Source: Anisakis pegreffii (taxonomy: Eukaryota > Nematoda > Chromadorea > Rhabditida > Anisakidae). From it: a stretch of DNA of 64,000 bases. A program made the translations under genes and the position numbers. The notes beneath the pieces are model-generated. The model saw nothing but the letters and a program-made list of their open reading frames with translations. It was not told the origin of the DNA and ran no database searches. How positions within the stretch are numbered: the stretch's first letter is position 1; the number at the start of each line of letters is the position of its first letter. The DNA lies in the NCBI GenBank assembly GCA_035041965.1, contig JAPYMA010000415.1, positions 62,001 to 126,000 on the forward strand, given 5' to 3'. Shown one piece after another: positions 41,003 through 51,943 of this stretch.

Positions 41003-41121
41003 CAAAGTTTTTTATGGGCAAAAACATATTTTTACGTTTGAAGATAACGTTCGAGTGTTACGTTGAAATGTTAATGCGTATTGGTTGATTTTGTGTATAT
41101 TGATGCGAGCGAATCTAACGC
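41003..41121. repeat. 119-bp near-identical direct repeat, copy 1
   Basis: Matches 41756-41874 with a single visible substitution (GCG against GCA) over 119 bp. The copies start 753 bp apart. Neither shows terminal inverted repeats or an open frame of note. Such high identity in non-coding DNA implies a recent duplication, a recently moved short element, or gene conversion. Confidence 0.9.
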
Positions 41122-41755
41122 GACCACATGAAAAAAAAATTATAACTGCAAATGAATTCATTGTCTTCAGGTGATTACAACTTAATATCTCATCAAAATC
41201 TCCACTTGAACTGAATCCGTCCTAATTCGCGACCGATCACAGCTGATAATGGAAAGTAAGTTTTTGATAGTAATTGCTCGGCTATTCAAACAACTAGTCA
41301 GCAATTTTTCATCTACTTGGAAAATTTTTCTCAGAATTTTCAGTCAGTTTCAACTGATAGCACTTGTCTCTGTTCGAATGTTAGAGTTTTACTGCAAAGC
41401 GATAATAATGTCACAGAAGCGATAGAAACCGCCGCTGAAAAATGAGCCCAAGAAAATGTGTGAGAAGTGTGCATGAAGAAAAAACAACAAACTTTTCCGG
41501 TCACAGATCTTTTAGTTCTCAATGAAGAATTACATGCAAGAGTTTATCCTCGCAGTCACCAACGGTGATTTATAAACGATGAGCAATGCAAAGTTGTTTA
41601 TCAAATCGTGATGACATTCGAGCATGAGTGCATTTCACGTTATTTTCCTACGTGAAACATTTGAAATTTGTTCTTCAAGCAAAAAAGCAACGAGTATAAT
41701 TTCTCAAAGTGCAATATTCATATCAGAAATAAATTTTGCAATAGTTTTCTATGGG

Positions 41756-41874
41756 CAAAGTTTTTTATGGGCAAAAACATATTTTTACGTTTGAAGATAA
41801 CGTTCGAGTGTTACGTTGAAATGTTAATGCATATTGGTTGATTTTGTGTATATTGATGCGAGCGAATCTAACGC
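41756..41874. repeat. 119-bp near-identical direct repeat, copy 2
   Basis: Second copy of 41003-41121. Just upstream (41749-41757) CTATGGGCAAAG partly repeats the start of the unit, as if the left boundary were involved in slippage or recombination. Confidence 0.9.
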
Positions 41875-42442
41875 TCTGATGGTGGCAAAAGACTGTAAGT
41901 CCTGCAATGTTTCAGTACCATTAGCATCTATCCATGAATGATTACTGCTAAACTGGATGTTCATTTCATAAGTTCCTCATTGAAGTGAGCCATCCATCGC
42001 AAAGAGTTGCATTTCATACTTATTGCATTTAAGCAATATCCTCCAGTTAGAGCATCACGAAATACTCTCTGATTGTTCTTCCGATAAATGTTCCCTTGAG
42101 ATATAGGAGTGACTCCTCCTAAAAAGACACTGCTAAAAACACGGTATCGGAAACATCGTCCTCAAGCCGTATAATAAGTGATGTAGTCGTCTTCTGTTAT
42201 TTGACGACTTCATTAAAATATCGCCGGTATGTGATCGAATTGTTTGCTTATGTTCTACAACGAACTCAAGAAAGCATCTGATTTGTTGTTCAACGACAAG
42301 AAATTTTCTTGAATGCTGGCATTGCTTGAGGAAACCTCATTTGGTTATGGTGTGATCATGCGGAGTGCTTGTTCAAGGTTAGTATGAGTTAAGTTCTGAT
42401 TACTTTCAGAGGAAACATATCGTAAAACACATCATCGTATGC

Positions 42443-42760
42443 TACCAACAACGCCGCACATTGATGTGACGCAATCGAGCAACACAAATGGTTTTGCGAG
42501 AATAGCGATTGACATCCAGGAGTACGACAGAGAGTCCACAACGAATCAGCTGACCATTTCAAGGGCCAACAAATTGAGGCGATCATGGGCGATGAGTGCT
42601 TCGACGTTGTTCGACGCGAATCGTCGCACAAAACCGCAGTTCACGTCGTTTGATGATCGCTCAATGACTTCCTTATGTGCGTTGAAGTCATCCTATGAAA
42701 ATAGATCACTGTCATCTCGCACTTTCTTCATGAGTTTTGCCTATGTGCTGCTAGCCAAAT
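42443..42760 (-). pseudogene. Degenerate protein-coding patch of unknown family
   Basis: A GC-richer island. On the minus strand one frame reads DDFNAHKEVIERSSND, then CGFVRRFASNNVEALIAHDR and LNLLALEMV before a stop. The same frame upstream (right-hand side) is protein-like but broken by several stops (MKKVRDDSDLFS, stop). Left of about 42543, codon-like signal continues in another frame (LSVVLLDVNRYSRKTICVAR), consistent with a one-base deletion. A rival minus frame (Cys-rich, WTLCRTPGC) and a 125-codon plus frame also stay open, so the true frame is uncertain. Best explained as an old transposon or gene relic; an intact exon starting at 42692 after TTTTCATAG is the alternative. Confidence 0.33.
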
Positions 42761-43419
42761 CTCATGCAGTCAGCAATTTCCTCAATTTTCAACATAATCC
42801 GCTCATTTCGGTGTAGCCAATCCGATTCAAGAGACTTTCCCTGGCCTCGAAAACAGGTACTAGTGTTCCCAGCGTGACTTACCCTCACCTTCCCGGATGC
42901 AGTGTGACTGTAATCGTCATTCACAGTAGTGAGGCATTCTCAAATATCGTGTGTAGTCATAGGGAGCAGGATCCTTTGATAATACTGGTGTCTCCACGCT
43001 TAAGATGACTGAAATAAAATCTCAAATATCCTTTGCAATTGAACTGAAAAGATGGATTTAACCACTTAGGTGGATTTCAGTGTCGGGCACTGTTTTGAAC
43101 TACAAGTTGCCATAGTGATTAAAAGCCATTCGTCAACATCACAAAGAGTAAAAACAAATCATTTATAGAACGGTTATTAAAGAATTCGATTTATGGATAG
43201 CGTTCAGCTTCTGCATTCTGTGCTCTATGAAAATAGAATTGCCGATTTGTCAGTGTAATGCATTGCAATCGCATATCGACTGATAGAAGTTCATTATATC
43301 ATGAATTCTCATGGCACAACTTAATTTGCACGCAAATACCATCGGTTATCAAAGGCATAATAAAGCGGTCAAAATGCAACATGTCTGATCGTTAAGATTT
43401 CAATTTTTTGAAATTCCAG

Positions 43420-43536
43420 TGTCGAATCTGAATCTTTCAGCCGCTCAATCTTCACCAATCCCACGAACGAAAGGTGCACATGCTGAGACACCCACGCAAC
43501 AACAGAATTCTCGGCAATTTCTCACCGTTGAACAAA
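43420..43536 (+). CDS. Weak candidate exon, Gln/Ser-rich
   Basis: Bounded by an AATTCCAG acceptor and a CAAA|GTAATG donor. The frame reads NLNLSAAQSSPIPRTK and then a Gln/Thr-rich tail, in phase 1 and out phase 1. No neighbour exon with a matching phase was found, so it stands alone. Confidence 0.2.
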
Positions 43537-45559
43537 GTAATGCTCTCAGATTCATTTTCAATTTCATATTTTGTGTGTATTCTGAAACGTTTCAATCAGC
43601 CGACAAATTGGCTCCAACCGAAAACAATCAGCGGACGACGATTTTTCAGTCGGAAAATTGATGCAAAAAAATTCGAAATGATGATGAGTAATTTTGCATC
43701 CATCTGTCGACGGATCTTGCGTAATATATTAATAGTTATAGCGGAGGAGGCATCGTATTGTTTTCTTCATACGTAATTAATAACCAAACGAATGAAATAA
43801 ATGTATCTCGATGAAAAACGGATATTGCATGTGCTGCGCTATACGTGCACATTTGAATAATATATGATTCGTTTTGAATTTCCATTTCGTTAGTTGAAAT
43901 GTCAATCGAATCAGTTTTTGTGGAACAGTCATTTTTCGCGATCATAAAAATAGATGATGACTTGAAATTAATTCTGCGCCCTATTCGTGACTTTAATCTC
44001 GAGCCATTCTCTTCGGTGATAATACAATATTTATTGCGCACAATAAAGCATTGACAATGAATTATGGATCATATTCGCTTTTCTTTTGCAATAAATGGAA
44101 CATTTTTTATTGTTCGGTGATGTGATCTGATGGATGCGGATATGACGATGATAAATTCACTTCGCTTTTGATAGCAGTCATCTGCTTGTCTAGAATCAGA
44201 TAATACTGCTTCTCGAAAAAACTTGAAAATGTCTACGGGAAGAAGCAAAAGCTAGATTTGCAACACCACTGACATTTCCTAGAAACATTTTATCTTTAGC
44301 CTCCTAAGAGAGCACTTCTGTTTTTCATCATAACTCGAAGAGGATGTTCAATGAATGTCAACAGTTTAGATGCGTTCTTGGCAAGAAGGCGATTGGTTTC
44401 CAAAGAAAATCAAACATTTCACTAATTTTCTCAAGCCTCATTCAAGAAGTCAACATTTACCACCACCGTCTTCAACGAAAAGCATTTGGAAACCTCATAG
44501 GTGCTATAATTTTTAGATTATCGCCCGAAGAGCCCGGTGATGTCGAACGCAGCGCTTCAACGTCGTATCCAATATATGCAGTCAAAACAAGTCAGTTCCA
44601 TCATTCAACTGCATTATTTTGCACTAATTCAATTTCCAAAAATAATGCTGCCATATTTGATCCTTCGCATACTCTAAAAACCAAATTCAGCGAAATACCT
44701 AAGCGACTGAGATGAGTTTTAAATAGCTTAGTTTGTATGTCTGGTGAGCAAAACGATGATTGATCTAACGCTGAGATCATCAATCCTATGGATACCATTA
44801 TTCGAATCGATTGCGCTCTAGTCAAGGTAATTCAACGAAAAACCATTGGGTAAAGCCACCACCTGTTTGTGCAACTGCTGAATACTCATTCTATTCAAGT
44901 TAATATGACTTGCATATGGCTTATTCTCACCTCATGCTTCATCGTTGAACGCAACCAGATTACTGACTGATTTCGAGAGAGATTATTGCACAATTTCAAC
45001 AATGCAATTTCATGCTGGACGAGTAATTTTAAGAATTATTTTCTTTGAACTTCGTCTAGCTGCTATCGATCTTCAGCAATTATCCTGTGAGGGCATTTGC
45101 TCGTGGCATCGCAATGTGTTTGATCGAGACTTCGAGCGTTCAACCACCATTAGTATATTTCAAATTAATGCGTTATGCTGCGTTAAAGCATCATAATTTT
45201 TATGTCTGCTCTTGGGCGTTTTTTTTTTTGCAGCATCATCATTAAGGAAGTAACGGCTTTTGATGAAACAACATGTTGACTAGTTAATTGTTAATTGTGC
45301 TGCTTTCTTTCCGCCTCTGTCGTGTTATCGTTGAGAGGCTGTTTGTTCCCGACGGCATTCTCAGTTTCATTGCCACGATATCATGCTAGCTCAAAATGCA
45401 CTCCTTGTTTTCCAGCTAAGTGAATATGGTTTTGCTGACGAGTGTGTGTGTGTGTCGGTGACTTTGTGCACGGACGATGAAACAACTCACGTAATTGGCT
45501 AGAATTATGGAGAAATATGCTCTTTTGACCTATAATTAGGCCTGCAATTATGCTCATCA

Positions 45560-45727
45560 GTTGGCCAGTGACACCGCAAGTGGGATATTGTTATTAGGCA
45601 GGTGTCAGTATTACAAATGTCTAGTGCGACCACTGCAATTCGATCACTTGCTTAGCCTGCAGACAGACACAATTGCCGTCAGTTCCTTTCACTATACTCA
45701 GAGTTGGCCAGTGGGATATTGTTATTA
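45560..45727. repeat. Short duplicate with a 12-bp internal deletion
   Basis: 45560-45596 contains GTTGGCCAGTG, then ACACCGCAAGTG, then GGATATTGTTATTA. 45703-45727 is the same without the middle 12 bases. The deleted segment ends in the AGTG that also precedes it, so deletion between short direct repeats explains it. Confidence 0.75.
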
Positions 45728-45784
45728 AGTTGGGAATGAGGATCGATCAAATTGTGAAGGCTTACGTTTACAGGATTAAATTTA

Positions 45785-45994
45785 GTGATGATGATGGTTC
45801 AAGATTACATTCTGCGCAACTTTCGAGCACTTCGTACTAGGTGCAAATTTGATATTCTCGTCCGGGTATAGAAGAAGCTTCTTCATCTCTCGCACACTTC
45901 CAAATCCATCGCCATCATGATTTATTAATACTTTCCGCAAAATTCCATTTAGTAACCAACGTATGCAATCAGTTGACCGACCACAAAACTTCAT
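45785..45994 (-). CDS. Possible exon with a degenerate EF-hand-like loop
   Basis: A 70-codon minus frame contains INHDGDGFGSVREMKKLL, close to a calcium-binding EF-hand loop (acidic positions 3, 5 and 12, Gly 6) but with Asn at position 1 and Gly at position 8 where Ile/Val is usual. Flanking residues could form the two helices. No convincing acceptor was found, and an equally long plus frame overlaps it, so chance is likely. Confidence 0.15.
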
Positions 45995-47465
45995 TAATAT
46001 AATGTTTATTGCTGGATTTTTTGTGGATATTGTTCAATGTTATTGCCTGCCATATTACTGGTCTTTTCTCGAACTTCAAAGGCCTTTCGGTGATGTTATT
46101 TCACCAGCAGTTGTTCAGCTTCGCAATTCTCGTCATTTGACCTTAACAGAATATAACTGATCGTGCGTCCAAAAAAAGTGATCAGCATTCTATTCGTGGG
46201 ATTTGATCTATTGAAATGTTTGAAAATGCCTTCATACTGTATCGCATAAGACCGCATCAATGTACGAGAGGTACATAATATCAAAAAACCTTATTGTCAT
46301 TTCCATGGCATTTCCGGATGCACCTTTCAAATTATACTCATCTTCATCTGTTTCAATTCAGTTCAGTGTCAATGTCGACAGAATGAAATCCTCCTGAACA
46401 AAGTCTTTATCCTAAAAACGTCCTACCTTACTTTTTTTAAAAAAATTCTACTGTTTCACTCAAAAATTCTCTACATTTACGCAATAAGACATCGTTTATC
46501 AAACGTCTCAGAAGCACTGATATTTCTTTCATCCATTATTTCATTCAGCCTCTTTATCCGCCTAGAATCAAATCGTTCATCTTCAAGACGACGACGACGA
46601 TTCGTTTCGTTTGATTATTCACATTCATTCTCTATGTTATTTATGCAAATTCTATACACTCATGCATGTTTTACACGCTCCTTATACCAGTTAACATAAC
46701 TAACGGCTAGAGAATGAATTTGCCATGAAAATGCGTGTTGATGGCAATATTTTTCAAAGAGCTTTCAGTTTCTACTGAAATCAAACCGACTGTTACGTCA
46801 CGAAGCACTTGATTGTTTTCATAAACTATCTTACGAAATAAACAACCACCACCACCACAACAACAGCACCATCATCGTTTTCATCACTGATTCACGCCGT
46901 TGGTTTGTGTTGGTTGGTGTACATATGTTCAGTGGTATAAATTAGAATTGAACACTGTGATGTAAGTGTGTACATTATGCTTAAATGCTTCAGCTTGTAT
47001 TTATTCTCATACATGCTCAGAGGCTAAGGTTTTCAGTTATTGCGCTTAAACAGCTTGAATCTATTCTTAGACAGCACACATCCTGCAGCACTTCAGAGAC
47101 TCACTCGCACTTAACTATAAGTTATTCACAACAACCCATTAAAAGATACCGAAAAAAACGGCATAAAAGAAGATGTCAATGAGTGCACATCGTCTCAGTA
47201 ATATTCATTCATTCATAGAGAACAAATATACATATGAGGTGCTTTTTTCTTGAAGTGATATACGCATATTCTCAATACTGTTGTTGGATATTGAATTCGT
47301 TATCTTAACTCGAGCAATTGCTTGTTGTTGTTGCTTCTGGCTCAATTCAATACATGGATCAAATTGTTGTAACCTCCGAATGATTAAATTGTAATCTCGA
47401 AATGATTCAGCTGTAAATAATGTTGGGTGGGATTGAACGGCTGGCTCTTCAGGTGTTTAAGATGA

Positions 47466-47839
47466 TCACATTAAAGCCAAATTGTTTAACATTTCGAAGT
47501 CAGCTATGAACTTTGGTGGTTTTGGATGAATTTGAATCAGTAGTTGTTTATGTGACCGTTGAGCACGTTCAAGACGAACCACCACCGGAAGAACATCGTG
47601 TAGTTTGGAACACTTGCCATAATTGTCATAATTTGATTGTCCACACGGAATTTCAAAGAACATATCATTGACCCCAAAAAAGAGATATGGCTAGAGCAAG
47701 AATTGAGTGAGTCTTTTTTGAGTCAGCAGATTTTGCAACTTCTGTGAAGTTTCAACGTTCAGCTACTGAGCGCAGTGGATCTTGCCAGATTACTCGCAAA
47801 TCTTGTTCGTTTATTCGCACCTCGAACTTCAATGAATCA
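47466..47839 (-). CDS. Two-exon candidate for the 3' part of an unrecognised minus-strand gene
   Basis: Exon A (47839-47767) follows a CACCAG acceptor and reads DSLKFEVRINEQDLRVIWQD, then PLRS, before a GTAGCT donor. Exon B (47690-47466) follows CTCTAG, in the same phase, and reads PYLFFGVNDMFFEIPCG, then a Cys/Tyr-containing stretch, and ends FIADFEMLNNLALM with TGA at 47466-47468. The intron is 76 bases. Joined, the peptide looks like a folded extracellular or beta-rich domain, but I do not recognise it. The upstream exon must end in phase 2 and was not found. A GT just before the stop could also let the gene continue leftward, perhaps to 38.9 kb. Confidence 0.4.
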
Positions 47840-50800
47840 CTGGTGAAAAGGGCGAAAATTTGGTGGAAACAAAAGAATATTTGTGAAAATCAGTCAACTC
47901 AAGTTTTTATGCAGCTGCACTCTATTCTTCTGAAATAGCACTCATACAACAAATTGTTATTCATCCATCACCGGCTCTATTTGCATGGAATGAATCGCTT
48001 TATTTTTGCTAGCGCTCTATTGTTTTGCCTATCAGCAGCCATTGCTTTGCATAGCATTCACCTCGGTTTATGAGCCACGGAGATTTTGAAATTTTTTAAA
48101 ATTTAAATTTCTCTCGTGTTTTGCGCGAACTTCACTGCTATTCTGAACTAACTTCACCGCTGTTCTGAGTGAGTTTTGCTGCGCACAGTCAGCCCTATTG
48201 ATTTCACTGTGATATTTTTGATCATCATCATCAAGTGCTCTTATCAACAGCTAAGCAAATCAGTCACTTCACTGAACAATGAACAACTTCTAGATGTGGA
48301 TTCTTATTGGGTTATTCGTGACCTTTTGATTTACGAGTGGTTGGCAACCTGGATAGTACCCGTTGAGTGCTCGCTCTTATTTCTGTGTGAAAAATTGGTA
48401 CTTTAAAAAATTGACAATAGTACCACAACAAAACACTTGAATGATGCTGATCTAGTGCTTCAATGCTTCAGCTAGAATTATTCTCACAGATACTGCTGGC
48501 TATTGACTGAAAATGAATAGCACTGGCAAACAATCATTTCAAATGATTTAACCAGATTATTTCAATGAATTTCTCGAAAGCATTTTTGTGGCTGCTGACA
48601 AAATTGAATACTTTTTAACGATTTTAACACCAAAAATCTGTTTGTTTTCACACGGCATTTTTTTGTTGTTGTTTTTTACGGAGTGCATTCATCTTTCACA
48701 GGTGTTATGGTCTCTCTCGTTAAGTTAGCAGTTAGCGGTTAGCGACCGCCGCAAATGCGCTCAACTCATTTGAATATTTGAAAATGTCGTGGAAAAATTC
48801 ATCATCGAAATATGATCCAAATTTCTTTTTTTCGGCGACATTTTTTGGCCGATTATATTTTCTCAGTGTGTGCAAGACGTCATCGAGAGAAATTTTATAT
48901 TCGTGTGGAGTTCATGAAATAAGAACCGCATCCATCATTTAAGCGCGTGAATTTGACATCCGTTAAAACGCGTAAAAAAAGAAGCAAAGATTTTTTCGCC
49001 ATCAAAGAGTGCTAGAACTCTTTTCAGTCTTAGTGCACCTTCTTAGAAATTTGGTTGTTTCGTCGTCGTTGCATTCGAGGAATAATTTATTGGAGCACTT
49101 ATTTCGTGTGCCAGATTGATTATCAAACAGAACCTATTACATAAACAGTGAATTATTCAGTATCATTCAGCTTGGAGCACTTTGCCGTTTAGCATCATAG
49201 CACACATTTCAAAGTAGATTTTAGTGAATGGATATTTGAGCAAGCAAAAATTATTATGAAACTTCTCATCTATCAACTGAACGCTTTCCACAATCACTGA
49301 GCAGTGTTTTCGTGTGGCTGAGAACGTGAAAGACACTGTTAAAGGATATTGAAGCCCCAGATTTGTTCACACTGTTTTTGCTTCTCCATCATGGAAGCAA
49401 CATCGAATCTGTTCACTGCATGTTCCCAGCAGACCAGTTGATTACTAGAATCTCAAAGAACGCAGTGAGTTCCCTCTGATGCTGTCCAGATTTGCTATCG
49501 TTTAAAATTATGAAAGGTTTATTTTTATGCGGTCATAAAAAATTCTAAAACCAACTAGACTTCATTAGAGCGCTCATCAGCCAATATGCATCATCAGTCA
49601 TAAATGATTCATGCAAGATCACATATCATATGGAATTTTATTTTTAGCAATCCATTCAACAGTTACACAGTGTTTGGCACATCACAAAGAAAAGTGCCTA
49701 TTGCAACAGGTTTTACCATGAGCATAGTCGTCAAATGATGTGCTGCTTGAATGATTACGCATAAGCTGTAACTGGTGAATCGCAATCAAAACTGGATATG
49801 TATTTGCATAGCATTTATTTCACTGATCCATTAAAGCTAGTAGCATTTATCTTATATAAGTGTTGAATAGTAGGAGGTGATGAGCAACTGGATTATTATT
49901 TGGTTGTTAGTCTTCAGTGCAGAAGAGGTGTTATGAAGTTAGTTAGGTGAATGACTGAAATTCTCAAGTGAATAATGTTCATCCATTCAGTCTCGCGTTC
50001 TTCAAGTACTCCTTCCTTGAGCTAGCCTCTCGCACCTCTTCGAAATACTGCTTCTATCGACGATGAGCATGGTAAATATTTACAAAATTAAGTGTTTAAT
50101 CCGGTGTTAGTAGATCTGATAATGTTTTCGACTTTTTTCATCATCACCTCTTTGTCGGATTTGTCATCCCGTGCTCGTCATACAGTCGCAATCACGTCAA
50201 GCGTTGTTTCTAAATCGTGAATGGACACCAAAATTACTACATTATGTCAATAGAGTGATGATTTAGTCGAGTATTTGTGTATATAATATTCTCACACGTT
50301 TCTTCGTTCGAGTTGCATATTCATTCAGCGAGTGAACGCACTTTTCGTTAAGAGTTCGTTAAAATTTCATGTGACCATAGAGTCCAGATTCCAGTATCTT
50401 GTTCTGACATATTTCCGACGTTAATATTGAAATTGTTTCGTGCTCGTCATCAATTCACACTCCTCCTCTCATTCACGGCTCACTAGTATTCAAAACTGCA
50501 GATTTTCACCATCACTATTTTCGATTGACAATTCATTTTCGGATCAACATCGAATGATGTTACGACGACTCTTTTATAAGGTTTGTTTGATCACTCATTG
50601 AAGCAAGCATAACTTTCAGCTCTGAATTTTCGCACAGTTTAACAAGCTCTTCATAAAGTTGAATAATATTCCAATTAGTTTAATAAACTTCGACGAGTTT
50701 CAAGTATACATTCCCTCATTTCTTCGGTAAACTTAATTACGAGGCAAATAATCGATCCCATTTGGCACTCTCATGCACAAGGTGAAGTGATTACACTTAC

Positions 50801-51374
50801 TGCACTACTTTCAGCGCATTCGGTTGTCGTGATGATTTTTCCGATTCATTATTTCAGAATTTTTATGCTTCATCACATAAACAATAGCAATTCTTGCTCT
50901 TCTATTATGAGCGATTTATGAGTGATTTTTTGCGACAGGCAGTTCAATATGTGCATCCTTAATGTCAGTTGTGCACTGGCCGTGCAGAATTGCTGATTTT
51001 GATTGAACTCATTTATTGTCAACCGTATGCCAGGACTTCCCAAGAAGCTCGGATATTAGTTGTTGAAGGAAGACGTTATTGTGTTTAATCCAAACAAATC
51101 ATGTGATTTATGTGTTTGTTCGATCTCTGAAAGTGCACCATCATGAACGTGCATCATTCTCAGCGTTTAAACAACCTCAGCGCAATAATTCAAATTTCAC
51201 ACGAAAATATATCTGTGACGTTTTATGGTCGTTGCACTACTGTGCATCATCAACATTGATGCCACTGACGGTTTTCGTCGTCTTGATTGCAATCGCAATA
51301 AATCGCACTGCTTCATGGTAGTTTATTCGCCGTGGTAATAGTGAATGCCATCTTCACGAAATATTATCATAAAT

Positions 51375-51405
51375 CTAGATGTGCTTTTATGAGAAGCACA
51401 TCTAG
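51375..51405. repeat. Perfect 12-bp hairpin
   Basis: CTAGATGTGCTT, a 7-base loop, then AAGCACATCTAG: a perfect inverted repeat. It is too short for a typical animal pre-microRNA (about 60 nt). It lies about 540 bp upstream of the globin start codon. Confidence 0.85.
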
Positions 51406-51943
51406 CACATCTGTGTTGTGTTGATTGGTGATTGATCTGATCAAATTTGCGAGCAAAATATTGCCGCACTTTTGCGATGGTCTTTTCGGGTGTTGTGCTG
51501 ATGTGAGAATTTTTGTTCATTCAATCCATCAAGTTTTGTTGATGATGTGATGCATTTGAATTTATCAACAACATCAGTGAATAATGAATAATGGATAAAG
51601 TGAATAGAATTAACTGTTTGCTTTATCTATTATCTGACTTGATTTCAATTCTTTGATTTCTTGCTCGGAAATGAAAAAGCCGTCCGTCAAACGAACGCAG
51701 CAGCGAACGATCACTGAGAATTAAGATGAAATTAAGATGCGATAATATTATAATGAGATTCCAAATCATGAAAGCAAAATTCATAAAAAAATATCCATCA
51801 GACGACATTTTCCAGCTAACCAAAAACCAAAATTCCAGTCATATTCAAATGAGTATTTCGAAAAAAAAATTGACATAAAAATCCTCAAAATTACATGGCC
51901 ATTGGATGGAGGATTTAAATTCGAGCCGTATTTGCAGCATTCG

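Noticed and set aside
44344..44715. 123-codon plus-strand open frame
   Set aside because: No domain, no supporting exon neighbours, and the composition is unremarkable; chance frame in AT-moderate DNA.
48176..48406. 76-codon plus frame with a hydrophobic start resembling a signal peptide
   Set aside because: It starts from a non-ATG codon, has no exon partner, and the minus strand is equally open.
50024..50070. Possible small plus exon (PLAPLRNTASIDDEH) with a GTAAAT donor
   Set aside because: Its exit phase does not fit the globin first exon, and a longer version of the exon contains a stop.
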